Below are positions 11,031-21,203 of a stretch of DNA of 64,000 nt, in pieces. The DNA is from Arsenophonus sp052174135. Lineage in GTDB: Bacteria; Pseudomonadota; Gammaproteobacteria; Enterobacterales; Enterobacteriaceae. The position numbers and the translations under genes were made by a program. Positions within the stretch are counted from its first letter, which is position 1. Each line of letters opens with the position of its first letter. Below the pieces are notes generated by a model. It was not told where the DNA came from, did no database searches, and worked only from the letters and a program-made list of their open reading frames with translations. The DNA is taken from contig JBQMRZ010000024.1 in assembly GCA_052174135.1 (NCBI GenBank), positions 1 through 64,000 of the forward strand, in the 5' to 3' direction.

Positions 11031-12192
11031 CTCTAATTTGATATTAAATAAAAAAAGTGATAATAATAAACTGAACAGAACAATTAAGATCTACCTGTAA
11101 ATAATTAAAACTAAAAAATTAAAAATATTAATGGCAAAATAAATTAAGTTATATTTAGATAAATATATCAACAGAATAATTAAATTACTTTTTATCTATA
11201 CTTTTAATATTTAAATCATTATAATGATCTAAATAATGTTTTATCTACTTTTAATATATTTTATTTTTTTTAAACAGATTAATAATAATTTTAAATGTTT
11301 GAATTAATTGTTTATTAAAGATCTTAATTTTTCTATTTATTACTAAAAAATAAAGTTGAATTTTATAATTAATTAAGATTTAATATAGGATTGTTCTTTT
11401 AGAAAAGCACTTTATTTTTTAGAAACAATTACTATCCTAAATCAATTTTTAAAATTAATAATTATTCACTAATCATTTTATAAAATAAAACGAATCAATT
11501 AATTAAAATTAAAAATTTTTCAGTAAACAATGATAGTTTATTTTATTATTTAATTGAATTAATTATATTTATTCTAAGAAAGCATAATAATGATTGATAT
11601 TTTTAATAAAAATCATTTTTAAATAAATATTAAATAACATTAGATTATATATTTTTACTGATAAAAAATATAGTTAATTTTATAAAAATTATCTGAATGG
11701 TAAATAGTTTTATTATATATCTTTTTTAAATAGAGATATTATAATAGAACTTAGATTATTAATGATTTATTCTCATCAATATTTTATATATTTTGTTATA
11801 TTAATAATCTTATAATATGCTTATATAGATAGCAATTATATTTGATATAACATCATAATCAATTACTTTAATAATATAATTTACTATTAAATTATATTAA
11901 ATAATAACGATTATTAGCTAATTATCTTCTTAGCTTGCATTATAATAGCTCAGCACTTAAGACATTTTCATTTTAAAAAAAACTTTTTAACAAAATAATT
12001 TTTTTTAATTAATATTAAACGTTTATCTTGTTATTGCATTAACATTAAAAGTTTAACTTATTATGTCAAAGTATTTTTTTTCAATATCAAGCAATAATAA
12101 ACTATTTAATATAAAGATTATTTATTTAAGATAAGATCTGATAAAAATTTTATAACTAATTTTTTAGTTCGTTAAAATTAAAGAGGATGTCA

Positions 12193-13041
12193 ATGACAAA
12201 AGATATACAATTATTAGTACTAATTCCACAAGGTAGTATTGAAGCTTATGTACGATCAGCTAATTCTTATCCGATGCTAACGGCTGAAGAAGAACGAGAA
12301 TATGCAAAAAGGTTGCATTATCATGGTGATTTAAATGCAGCTAAACAGATTATACTTTCTCATTTACGTTTTGTTATTCATATTGCTCATAATTATTCAG
12401 GTTATGGGCTACTACAGGCAGATCTTATCCAAGAGGGTAATATTGGTTTGATGAAAGCCGTTCGTCGCTTTAATCCTGAAGTTGGTGTACGTTTAGTTTC
12501 ATTTGCTGTCCATTGGATTAAAGCTGAAATCCATGAATATGTATTGCGGAATTGGCGAATAGTTAAAGTTGCAACAACTAAAGCTCAACGTAAGCTTTTT
12601 TTTAATTTACGTAAGAATAAGAAACGTATTGGTTGGTTCAATCAAAATGAAGTTGATATAGTTGCTAAGGAGCTAGGTGTAACCAGTAAAGATGTTCGTG
12701 AAATGGAATCTAGAATGTCTGCGCAAGATATGGCATTTGACATGAGTGATGATAGTGAAAGTACTATTACGGCACCAGTTTTATATCTACAAGATAAATC
12801 TTCTGATTTTGCCGATAGCATTGAAGAAGATAATTGGGAAAATCATGCTACTGATAAATTAACACAGGCATTATTCACTTTAGATGAACGCAGTCAAGAT
12901 ATAATTCGTATGCGTTGGCTTGATGATGAAAATAAAACAACTTTACAAAATTTAGCTGATAAATATAATGTATCCGCTGAGCGTGTTCGTCAATTAGAAA
13001 AAAATGCTATGAAAAAACTTCGATTAGTCATGGAAGCATAA
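12193..13041 (+). CDS. rpoH: Heat-shock sigma factor RpoH (sigma 32)
   Basis: RpoH directs RNA polymerase to heat-shock promoters. It has 282 residues (E. coli 284), with sigma region 2 including DLIQEGNIGLMKAVRRF at 77-93, the family-specific RpoH box QRKLFFNLR at 132-140, and a C-terminal region 4 helix-turn-helix ending SAERVRQLEKNAMKKLR. I start at the second of two ATGs six bases apart: it matches the E. coli MTDKMQSL start and sits a proper distance from AAGAGG, whereas the first ATG (12187) abuts that sequence. In E. coli the 5' mRNA folds as a thermosensor; I cannot confirm such a fold here. FtsE is gone from upstream, so rpoH must rely on its own promoter. Confidence 0.96.
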   Translation: MTKDIQLLVLIPQGSIEAYVRSANSYPMLTAEEEREYAKRLHYHGDLNAAKQIILSHLRFVIHIAHNYSGYGLLQADLIQEGNIGLMKAVRRFNPEVGVRLVSFAVHWIKAEIHEYVLRNWRIVKVATTKAQRKLFFNLRKNKKRIGWFNQNEVDIVAKELGVTSKDVREMESRMSAQDMAFDMSDDSESTITAPVLYLQDKSSDFADSIEEDNWENHATDKLTQALFTLDERSQDIIRMRWLDDENKTTLQNLADKYNVSAERVRQLEKNAMKKLRLVMEA

Positions 13042-13248
13042 AATAAATTATATAATTTTATTATAGTGCTTTAATATAAAGTCTTAGTTAAAATTTTTTA
13101 TTCATTTAATTTAAAACTTAAAAATAATTACATTAAAGTTCTTGAAAAATAGAAGAATAATAACAGGTAAAATTTTTACCTAATCAACGGTATTTTAAAT
13201 ATAAAGCATTTGCCTATAAGGTAAATATCTTTATATATAAATATCAAT

Positions 13249-13540
13249 TTATATTATATATTTTGTTTTTTTATATAGAATTCTATGTGGATCCATAATA
13301 AATATTAATGAAACTCTAATTTGAGTTCTACAGGTACATTAGATTACCATATTTAATAATAGTTTTTCTATTTTAGTTAATACTAATTCAGATGAATCAT
13401 TAACATCTTAATTATTAAATTGAACAAAATATTTTTTTAGTGTTTCTTTAACTTAATCACCTAGTGGTTTAAATTACCTTATCTTGTGAATTTATAATAG
13501 TAATAATTAGTATATTAAAATTTTCGCATCATCAAAATAT
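13249..13540 (-). pseudogene. fis: Fossil of fis (nucleoid protein)
   Basis: Fis is an abundant nucleoid-associated DNA-bending regulator of 98 residues. The whole gene can still be followed: codon 1 is ATA (from ATG) at 13540, then codons 3-4 are TGA TGA. NSQDKV matches NSQDQV; a 2-nt deletion at about codon 24 shifts frame; then KPLGD-stop-VKETLKKYFVQFNN matches [30 protein letters not shown] matches DVNDLYELVL, and the end KKTKY matches LKKY, with the stop codon in place at 13249-13251. At least six in-frame stops make it dead. The length is within 5 bp of the ancestral gene. Confidence 0.88.
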
Positions 13541-13569
13541 TATTTTGTTAATTCTTTTTTTAATTTAAA

Positions 13570-13690
13570 TAAAATATTTTTAAATAATATATTTTTAATA
13601 CCTAAAATTCATTACTAACACCATTTATATAATATTGAATACACGTTGAAATTGGTCATAAAATACATATTTCCTTGAGCATAAAAATAT
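13570..13690 (-). pseudogene. dusB: Fossil of dusB, 3' part
   Basis: DusB is a tRNA dihydrouridine synthase. Immediately upstream of the fis fossil the minus strand reads FYAQGNMYF (WYLQEHAPN in E. coli), then DQFQRVFNII (DQFRRTFNAI), then after a frame change VSNEF-stop-VLKIYYLK (ASEQLEALEAYFEN). The three blocks are in the correct order and spacing for the last 40 codons of dusB, and dusB-fis is the ancestral operon. The rest of the gene must lie up to about 14500 but I could not read it. Confidence 0.62.
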
Positions 13691-14844
13691 GTTTTCTTAC
13701 ATAATTAAATTTATTTAAATATATTATAAAATTTTTAAATAAATTCTTTAATATACATTAATATTAAGTATTTCATTTAAAGAATAAACAATGACTAATG
13801 GTAATAACTTTATTTTGAAATTAATATAGTTAAAACACTAATATTAAAATTTAAGAAATATCTAAGTTTTTTTTTACAATCACATTAAAATCATTAAAGC
13901 ATAGAACTAAAATATAGTTAAATATACTACTAATTTTAAGTAGATTAATAATATCTCATTATTCAGAATAATAGCAATTATTTTATTTAGTTATTTAATT
14001 TTTAATGTTTAATCATATCATTAAATGAAGTACGTTTCACTCTATTAAAAATAATTAAAAAAAATAAATATTAAAGTATTTGTTAAGTTTAAATACTTTT
14101 AAATTATTCTATTTTTCAAAAGGAAACTGATTAGTATAAATTTCTAATCTAATATAAAAATTAACTATATTCACAATAATTAATAAAAATTTTTAATAAA
14201 CTTTTTAAAATATATTAAAAATAAATTGGTTAACTATATTATTTATTATTTTTAATAAAAACATTGATAATTTTTTATATAATCTAAATACTTTTTCAAA
14301 ATTATTTGAATACAAGTTACTGTTTTATCTGAATTACTTTGTTATCTATAATTTAGATAGAATTAATACTTAATTAATAAATATAGATCGTTATTAAGTT
14401 GAATTTATTGACTTTTTTTTATCTTTATTATTATAGACTACTTTTTAATATCAGATTAATATTAAATATTTAACTGTAAATTATTACAATAATTTCATAA
14501 TAAATAGATTACCTTCTAGGTACTGAATAACATAAATAGAACATTTTAGTTAAAAATAATCAAAATGTATCAAAGAGTTTACATAAAAATAAAGTTGATT
14601 AAGTTATTATTAACATTATGTTTATATATAATCTTCTAATTGATTCCCGTCAAGAATCAATTAATAATGATATTATTTAATTATTTATTTTATCATTAAT
14701 GATAAATCAATTATAACTCAATATCAATGTTAGTGGTTTTTTATATTTAGTTTAATATTACTAATAATATATATTATTCGCTTAATCTAGGATTAAAATT
14801 AATAATCTTTATATTTTTCTAATTTAAAAAAACCAATATTTAAC

Positions 14845-14940
14845 TATATTAAAAACTAATGAGATAAAGTGTATGCCAATACTAAACATAAAGATAAAAT
14901 TTTAAAGATACTAATGATAATACAGCCTATATCTATAAAT
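14845..14940 (-). pseudogene. prmA: Fossil of prmA, SAM-binding core
   Basis: PrmA trimethylates ribosomal protein L11. On the minus strand IDIGC (14936-14922), SIFKILSL and SIGIH (14883-14869) align with IDFGC, GILAIAAL and AIGID of the PrmA SAM-binding site. The distance between first and last block is 53 nt against 63 expected. The position between panF and the dusB fossil is the ancestral one. The blocks are short, so confidence is moderate. Confidence 0.55.
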
Positions 14941-15306
14941 AAAATAAGATAAATCAATAATTTATATAAAATATATTAAATTATTTTTATTCTTTCATTT
15001 TTTAGTTTTTACATTTTTTATTTTATAAATTTTGTAAAATAAAAAATGGTTTTTAAATTAAGCAATAATTTATTTCATATTACTTTAAGTATCAAACAAA
15101 GTAATAAGAATAATATTGCCAGAAATTAATTTCATTTGATATTAATTAAAAATAAGAATATTATAATCATTCAAAAGTATAAAAATTATTATGAATTTTA
15201 TTAAAATATAACTTAACAATTTTTTACCCATTCTTTTATTAAACATAGATCTATTTATTATTTAGATATAAATTTTTTTTAACGATCTTGGATTATTAAT
15301 TTATTT

Positions 15307-16740
15307 TTATCGATATAAATAAAAATTTTTTCCAATAAAATTACCAATAAAAAAAGCGATTAAACTCAGCAATAGAGATGGTATTATATAATGAAAATTT
15401 AAAATTTTAAAATCAAAATACATTAATAATATGTAAGAGATTGCACCAAAAGTCATTGAGCTCAATGCACCAAATTTATTTGCTTTCTTCCAATAAAATC
15501 CAAGTATCAATGGCCAAAAAAAAACAGCTTGTAGCCCGCCAAAAGCCAATAAATTTAACCAAATAATCATTTTTGGTGGATTTAAAGCGGCTATTACTAA
15601 TAAAATGCAAATAATAATTATAGAACTTGTTGAAATCAATGTTATTTTTTTTCTTTTTTTTACTTTAATTGACAGAATATTTAAATATAAATCTTTTATG
15701 ATCGTTGTTGAAGATTGAAGCAACAGTGAGTTAATTGTTGATATGATAGTAGCAATTATAGCTGCTAAAAAAATTCCTGCAGCAAATGGTGGTAAAACTG
15801 TAATTATTAATGTCGGTATAATCTGATCTGGAATAATTAAATTAGGTAAAATAATTCGACCGAATATACCTACTAAATGTATTCCTAATATTAGAATAAG
15901 CATCACAATAGTTCCAATAATAATCCCATTGTGCATCGATTGACTATTTTTATAGGCAATACAACGAACAGTAGTATGTGGTAAACCAATAACTCCAAAA
16001 CAAACTAATATCCAGAAAGAAGATATAAACGGAATATTAAAAATATTATCACCACCCTGTAATGTAATCAATTTTGGATCAATTAATTTTAGTGTTTCTG
16101 TTGCTGCAGCTAGACCTCCAACCTTATAAATAGTAACAATCAACAAAATAATTGTTCCTATTAACATAATAAAACCCTGTAATGTATTATTAAAAATGTT
16201 AGCTTTAAATCCACTAAATACCGTATAAAATATAATAAAAATTCCAAATATTAATAACCCTATTTTATAATGAATATTTGCTATAGTTTCTAATAAACGC
16301 GCTCCAATAATAAATTGAACTGTCATGATACAAAAGAAAGCAATGAGTAAACTAATACTAGAAATGCATACAAGTAAACGACTTTGAAAACGAGCATACA
16401 ACATATCATTAAGTGTTACCGCATGATAGTAACGCGCTAAAATTGTAAATTTTTTACCTAATATTCCGAGTGATAGCAAAACAATTGGAACTTGAATAAT
16501 CGAAAATAAAACCCAACTAAGTCCATATTTATAAGCTACTCCAGGACCAGCTATAAAAGAACTAGCACTAATGTAAGTTGCAATGATTGTCATTGCCAAA
16601 ATAGGCCCATTCATAGAATGATTACCTAAAAAGTATTCATGTAAAAATTTATTTTTTTTATAGCGTTGATAGGTATAAATAGGAAGTAAACATACTAACA
16701 ATAAATAACTGATAAATGGTAAGAGAATTTCAATTCTCAT
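15307..16740 (-). CDS. panF: Sodium/pantothenate symporter PanF
   Basis: PanF imports pantothenate, the precursor of coenzyme A, with sodium (SSS family). The 477 residues compare with 483 in E. coli, with about 13 hydrophobic segments. Conserved blocks include NEYFLG-like HEYFLGNHSM near residue 33-42, ATYISASSFI in the second membrane helix, GARLLET, FGVIGLPHTTVRC, and LPPFAAGIFLAA. I choose the ATG giving MRIEILLP, equivalent to the E. coli start, over an upstream in-frame start at 16758. It overlaps the end of yhdT by 11 bp, implying translational coupling. prmA, its other neighbour, is a fossil. Keeping PanF suggests the symbiont obtains pantothenate from its surroundings. Confidence 0.95.
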   Translation of the reverse strand: MRIEILLPFISYLLLVCLLPIYTYQRYKKNKFLHEYFLGNHSMNGPILAMTIIATYISASSFIAGPGVAYKYGLSWVLFSIIQVPIVLLSLGILGKKFTILARYYHAVTLNDMLYARFQSRLLVCISSISLLIAFFCIMTVQFIIGARLLETIANIHYKIGLLIFGIFIIFYTVFSGFKANIFNNTLQGFIMLIGTIILLIVTIYKVGGLAAATETLKLIDPKLITLQGGDNIFNIPFISSFWILVCFGVIGLPHTTVRCIAYKNSQSMHNGIIIGTIVMLILILGIHLVGIFGRIILPNLIIPDQIIPTLIITVLPPFAAGIFLAAIIATIISTINSLLLQSSTTIIKDLYLNILSIKVKKRKKITLISTSSIIIICILLVIAALNPPKMIIWLNLLAFGGLQAVFFWPLILGFYWKKANKFGALSSMTFGAISYILLMYFDFKILNFHYIIPSLLLSLIAFFIGNFIGKNFYLYR

Positions 16741-16981
16741 CTTTAGAATCCATAGCATCCAATGATATTTTTTTAAAATAAAACTTAATCATCAAAGCAC
16801 AGAGTATAATAAAAATTATAGGTAAATATAAACATGAAAGTTCAAACCATAATGGCATTCCTGTTATTCCAATTCCATCTCCAGAAAAATAAGCAGTTAT
16901 AATCCAACTACATAAATAAATAATAGTAAGAAAAAGTGAACAACGAGCCTCTTTATTAGATTGAAAAAAAAGTTTGTTCAT
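16730..16981 (-). CDS. yhdT: Small membrane protein YhdT
   Basis: A DUF997 family inner-membrane protein of 83 residues (80 in E. coli) with two hydrophobic segments, roughly 18-36 and 47-68. Recognisable blocks are NKEARCSLFLTIIYL, AYFSGDGIG, and PLWFELSCL. It always precedes panF in enterobacteria and overlaps it here by 11 bp, so it is presumed to assist or be co-made with the pantothenate symporter. Its function is not established. The survival of such a small partner gene in a strongly reduced genome suggests that it matters for PanF. A weak GGA lies about 8 nt before the ATG. Confidence 0.9.
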   Translation of the reverse strand: MNKLFFQSNKEARCSLFLTIIYLCSWIITAYFSGDGIGITGMPLWFELSCLYLPIIFIILCALMIKFYFKKISLDAMDSKDEN

Positions 16982-17061
16982 TTTATATCCGTAAAAAATA
17001 ATCTAAAGCTCTATATGTTAATTAAAGATTAGCATCAAAGAAAATATTAAAATTAAATATG

Positions 17062-18417
17062 CTAAAAGCATATTTTTTCTGATTTAAGTTTTTTTTCTAG
17101 ATAGTGAATATTAGTGCCACCTTTTAAAAAATTATTATCATTCATAATTTTTATTTGTAATTCTATGTTAGTTTTAATGCCATCAATAATTAATTCATAT
17201 AAAGCATTTTTCATTCGAAGAATAGCAATTTCACGAGTTTCACCATAAGCAATAAGTTTACCAATCAAAGAATCATAGTAAGGAGGAACAGTATAACCTG
17301 CATAAATATGTGATTCCCAACGTATACCAAAACCACCAGGAATATGGAGACGAGTAATTTTACCGGGACTAGGTAAAAAAGTATTTGCGTCTTCTGCATT
17401 GATTCGGCATTCTATTGCATATCCATAAATTCTAACAGCTTTTTGTTTAATAGATAAAGGTAAACCAGAAGCAATCTTTAACTGTTCTTTTATTAAATCA
17501 ATACCAGTAATCATTTCAGTTACAGGATGTTCAACTTGAATACGTGTATTCATTTCAATAAAATAAAATTGATCATTTTCATAAAGAAATTCAAAAGTCC
17601 CAGCGCCACGATAATTAATATCAATACAAACTTTTGCGCAGCGATTACCAATACTTTTACGCATATTAACATTTATACCTGGTGCTGGTGCTTCTTCAAG
17701 TATTTTTTGATGACGGCGTTGCATTGAACAATCACGTTCTGACAAATAAATCGCATTACCTTTACCATCAGCAAGTACTTGAATTTCAATATGACGTGGA
17801 TTTTCAAGGAATTTTTCCATATAAATCATATTACTGTTAAAAACAGTTTTTGATTCTGCGCATGTCATAATAATAGTTTTTTCCAAATCATTTTCATTGT
17901 GAACAATGTGCATACCGCGCCCACCGCCACCACCAGATGCTTTAATGATAATTGGATAACCAATTCGATTTGCAATTATTTTGTTAATTTTTATGTTATT
18001 TTCTAAAGGTCCATTTGAACCAAGAACACAAGTAATACCAGCTTTTTTCATAGTTTCAATTGCAGAAATTTTATCACCCATAAGTCGAATGGTTTCTGAT
18101 TTAGGACCAATAAAAATAAAACCAGAACGTTCTACTTTTTCGGCAAAATCAGCATTCTCAGATAAAAAACCATAACCAGGATGAATAGCTTCAGCAGCTG
18201 TAATTTCTGCTGCTGATATTATTGCTGGAATGTTAAGATAACTGTCAGCTGAAGCTGCAGGACCTATACAAACAGTCTCATCAGCAAGTAATACATGTTT
18301 TAAATTGCGATCGACGGTAGAATGAATAGCAACAGTTTTTATTTTTAGTTCTTTACAAGCCCGTAAAATACGTAAAGCAATTTCACCTCGATTAGCAATA
18401 ACAACTTTCTTAAACAT
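17062..18417 (-). CDS. accC: Biotin carboxylase AccC
   Basis: AccC carboxylates the biotin on AccB with bicarbonate and ATP, the first half-reaction of acetyl-CoA carboxylase in fatty-acid synthesis. The 451 residues match the E. coli length of 449. It has the ATP-grasp fold with Lys159 and the glycine loop GGGGGRGM (162-169), and the metal and bicarbonate site in FIEMNTRIQVEHPVTE around 287-302. The N-terminal VIANRGEIALRILRACKEL is nearly invariant. GAGGC lies 7 nt before the ATG. It follows accB by 11 nt in the usual operon. The accA and accD subunits are not in this window. Confidence 0.97.
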   Translation of the reverse strand: MFKKVVIANRGEIALRILRACKELKIKTVAIHSTVDRNLKHVLLADETVCIGPAASADSYLNIPAIISAAEITAAEAIHPGYGFLSENADFAEKVERSGFIFIGPKSETIRLMGDKISAIETMKKAGITCVLGSNGPLENNIKINKIIANRIGYPIIIKASGGGGGRGMHIVHNENDLEKTIIMTCAESKTVFNSNMIYMEKFLENPRHIEIQVLADGKGNAIYLSERDCSMQRRHQKILEEAPAPGINVNMRKSIGNRCAKVCIDINYRGAGTFEFLYENDQFYFIEMNTRIQVEHPVTEMITGIDLIKEQLKIASGLPLSIKQKAVRIYGYAIECRINAEDANTFLPSPGKITRLHIPGGFGIRWESHIYAGYTVPPYYDSLIGKLIAYGETREIAILRMKNALYELIIDGIKTNIELQIKIMNDNNFLKGGTNIHYLEKKLKSEKICF

Positions 18418-18428
18418 AAAATGCCTCG

Positions 18429-18902
18429 TTATTCGATGATAACTAATGGTTCATCAAATTCAACTGCTTCTCCATCTTCTGGAATAATTGATTTAACTAC
18501 ACCTGCTTTATCTACCTCAATCTGATTCATCATTTTCATTGCTTCAACTATACAAAGAGGATCTCCTAACTTAACTGTTTGACCAACTTTAATAAATGGT
18601 TTTGATTCTGGACTTGGTGCTCTGTAGAATGTACCTACCATTGGAGATCGAACAATATAGCTATTAATTTCTGTTTTTCTCTCTTTTTCTGTTTTAGCTG
18701 ATATTTGAGAATGTATCACAGAGTTAGCTAAAGTCGGTTGATATACACCAGATTCAGCTATATACTGTTGTAAAGTTGGTAAATTTTGTGTTGTTTTACG
18801 ACTAATGCGAATTGTACTTCCTTTACATTCTGAAATTTCTAATTCAGAAATAGCAGATTCTTCAACAATTTTAATTAATTTTTTTATTTTACGAATATCC
18901 AT
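18429..18902 (-). CDS. accB: Biotin carboxyl carrier protein AccB
   Basis: AccB carries the covalently bound biotin of acetyl-CoA carboxylase. It has 157 residues (E. coli 156). The N-terminal segment MDIRKIKKLIKIVEES and the C-terminal biotinyl domain (about 80-157) are both conserved, joined by a linker that is serine- and lysine-rich rather than the usual Ala/Pro-rich one. The biotinylated lysine is Lys123 in EAMKMMNQIE. The protruding thumb loop (SPSPE-like APSPESKPFIKVGQ) is present. It lies between aroQ and accC on the same strand. Confidence 0.97.
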   Translation of the reverse strand: MDIRKIKKLIKIVEESAISELEISECKGSTIRISRKTTQNLPTLQQYIAESGVYQPTLANSVIHSQISAKTEKERKTEINSYIVRSPMVGTFYRAPSPESKPFIKVGQTVKLGDPLCIVEAMKMMNQIEVDKAGVVKSIIPEDGEAVEFDEPLVIIE

Positions 18903-18972
18903 AAGTTAATTCCGTAATTTCATATTCATTACATTTAATTTATTAAATTTTAATTTGTTATAATTTTACTTC

Positions 18973-19437
18973 TTAATACTTAAATTCTTCAATATTTAAT
19001 AAAAATTTAACCGCAGATTCTAATGCAAAAATATAACCATCAGTACGAAATCCAAATATGACACCATTTGCGATATCAGAAAGATAGGAGTGACCTCTAA
19101 ATGACTCACGTGCATAGATATTAGTAATATGAATTTCATAAAAAGGAATTGCAACACTTAATATAGCATCTCGTAATGCAATACTTGTATGCGTTAATGC
19201 TGCTGGATTAATTAATATAAAATCAATCCTCCTTTGAGCTTGATGGATTTTATTAATAAGTTCATGTTCTGCATTAGATTGAAAATGACTAAATTTAACT
19301 CCTAATTGTTTTGCTTTTTGACTTACTTGATTAATAACATCTTTAAGTGTAAGAGCACCATATAATAATGGATCCCTTATCCCTAGCATATTTAAATTTG
19401 GACCATTTAACAGTAAAATATGAAAATTTTTTATCAT
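18973..19437 (-). CDS. aroQ: Type II 3-dehydroquinate dehydratase AroQ
   Basis: AroQ dehydrates 3-dehydroquinate to 3-dehydroshikimate in the shikimate pathway. At 154 residues it is the type II enzyme, unlike the AroD of E. coli K-12. The N-terminal LLLNGPNLNMLG, the lid residues Arg21 and Tyr26, and the catalytic EIHITNIYARESFRGHS block are visible. A strong AAGGAGAT precedes the ATG. The order aroQ-accB-accC is that of Yersinia and Proteus relatives. It implies aromatic amino acid or folate precursor synthesis is at least partly kept. Confidence 0.96.
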   Translation of the reverse strand: MIKNFHILLLNGPNLNMLGIRDPLLYGALTLKDVINQVSQKAKQLGVKFSHFQSNAEHELINKIHQAQRRIDFILINPAALTHTSIALRDAILSVAIPFYEIHITNIYARESFRGHSYLSDIANGVIFGFRTDGYIFALESAVKFLLNIEEFKY

Positions 19438-21203
19438 TTTACTGGTATCTCCTTTGATTAATAATTTAATAACATAATTAAATGTTAATTATTTATAATT
19501 TTTATCATAATAAATTTGTTATTTTAATAACAAAGAGCGAGAAATAAATATTTCATGAAAATTAGTATTTTTTTTAATTATTAAGGTTATTTATTTAGAA
19601 CATAAATATAACTTATTTTAGTAGTAATTAGTGTTATCTCAGCAGTAGTTAGTAATTTTTACTAATTAATTTATCTTTATAATCATTATTTTATAAAGAA
19701 TTTTTTTTATTATTATTAATTGATAAGAAGACAGGTTAATTAATTAACTAATTTTACTTATATATAATTTATATATATCTATTTGTATTTTATCGTTAAA
19801 AATATCATAGAGTCGATCTTTTTTTAATTACATATTGCGCAAAAAAAATAAAATCATTTATGTAATCTTAATTATATAGTATAACTAGAGAGACAATAAA
19901 TTATACCGTATCTAAATAACTTGTTTATAACATAGAAATTGTTAATATATTGTCATCAACATTATTAAAAAATATATACCAACTTATTTTTTAAAAAAAA
20001 TAACTAAAATAGAATAATAAATTTTTTATTTGACAACACCTATTTATATTAGAATGAACTTTTAAGTAACAAAAGTTATTTTATTAATTAGTTATCTTTA
20101 TTGTAACGTAGTAATTTACAATTTATTAAAAATATATTTTAGTAAGTAGTATTTGTATAATTATTTATACTTATTATAAAATTTTATTCTTATTGAAAGA
20201 TAATTCTATTTTATTTTAAATTCATTATTATCAATAATACTAAAATGAAAGGTACTCTAATTATTTTTATCTATCACGAGATAATCTTAAAGATAACAAT
20301 TAAACACTAAAATGAGATATTTATGTTTTTCTATTAATTTATCCTAAAACTTACCATTAATATCTCAGTTAATTAATAAACTTGCTAATCATCTTAAAAT
20401 TTTGAATTTATTTAAGATTTATCAATAGACGAAAAAAATAATTTTAGATACTATTGAGAGTATTGATTTTTATTTACATATAATAAATAAAATATTTTTT
20501 ATTGTTTATATTAAACCACTAAATATCAAAGTAAAATCTTCAAATAAAAAATATATTATTAATTTATTTTGTATTAGCTTTATTGCTTTATTTTCTTCTA
20601 TTACTAATAATAGTGATTTTATAATTTTAGTTCTAAATAAAATTCTCTAATAAAATTTTATTTCAGATTAGATGAAAATCTAAATGATAAATAAATTATA
20701 AATATAACTTAGTAACATTATTAATGAATTATAAAATAAAACATTCTTTTATTATTTTATTATCGATAAAGTTCATTTCTCTAAGGAAATGTATAAAAAT
20801 TAATACTTATATTTAAATAATTTTAAATATTACTTTAATAAAATATTAAGATAAAACTCTTGTATTTTAAGATAAAATCAAAGATTGAAACATTTCTTAA
20901 AAATATATTTCAAATAATAATTATATATTGTTATATAAACTTAATACGATGTTTTATTTAATATAAAATAATTAATTTTCTAATAAGAAGATTAATCATT
21001 AAACGATTTATAGATTTTTATGATGATATTGTTTATGATATATTAAATTTTTTTATAAAAAAATAAGTATAATTAAAATTTTTATTTTTTAAAATTTGTC
21101 ACTTTATTAAAGAAATTTAAATTAAAGCCTCGTCTTTATTTCGTAAGGTTGCTAAAATAAAGTAATTTTTATTTTTTATAGTTTGCGGGATTATTCTTTT
21201 GTT
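19438..21203. other. Gene-free stretch between aroQ and mreB
   Basis: 1.75 kb of divergent spacer. In relatives msrPQ, acuI or csrD lie here. I could not read any of them. A 9-bp hairpin (TTTGTTATT/AATAACAAA, 19515-19534) sits 80 bp upstream of aroQ. Promoters for mreB and aroQ must be within, but none stands out. Confidence 0.5.

Larger units (their letters stand above)
10456..12192. other. Gene-free stretch, former ftsE-ftsX
   Basis: 1.7 kb between ftsY and rpoH, the slot of ftsE and ftsX in E. coli. Part of ftsE is still readable (separate entry). I recognise no ftsX. A 22-bp inverted repeat lies 43 bp after ftsY. The last few hundred bases before rpoH should carry its promoters, but I cannot pick them out. 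Confidence 0.65.
13042..15306. other. Gene-free stretch holding fis, dusB and prmA fossils
   Basis: 2.3 kb between rpoH and panF. In E. coli the operon prmA-dusB-fis exists, and in related genomes prmA sits next to panF. Fossils of all three can be read on the minus strand in that order (separate entries), so the whole stretch is former coding DNA at nearly its original length. Confidence 0.75.

Noticed and set aside
21183..21203. Upstream TTG start for mreB adding seven residues
   Set aside because: The extension is the ribosome-binding leader region of the E. coli gene; MreB starts at the ATG at 21204 by homology.
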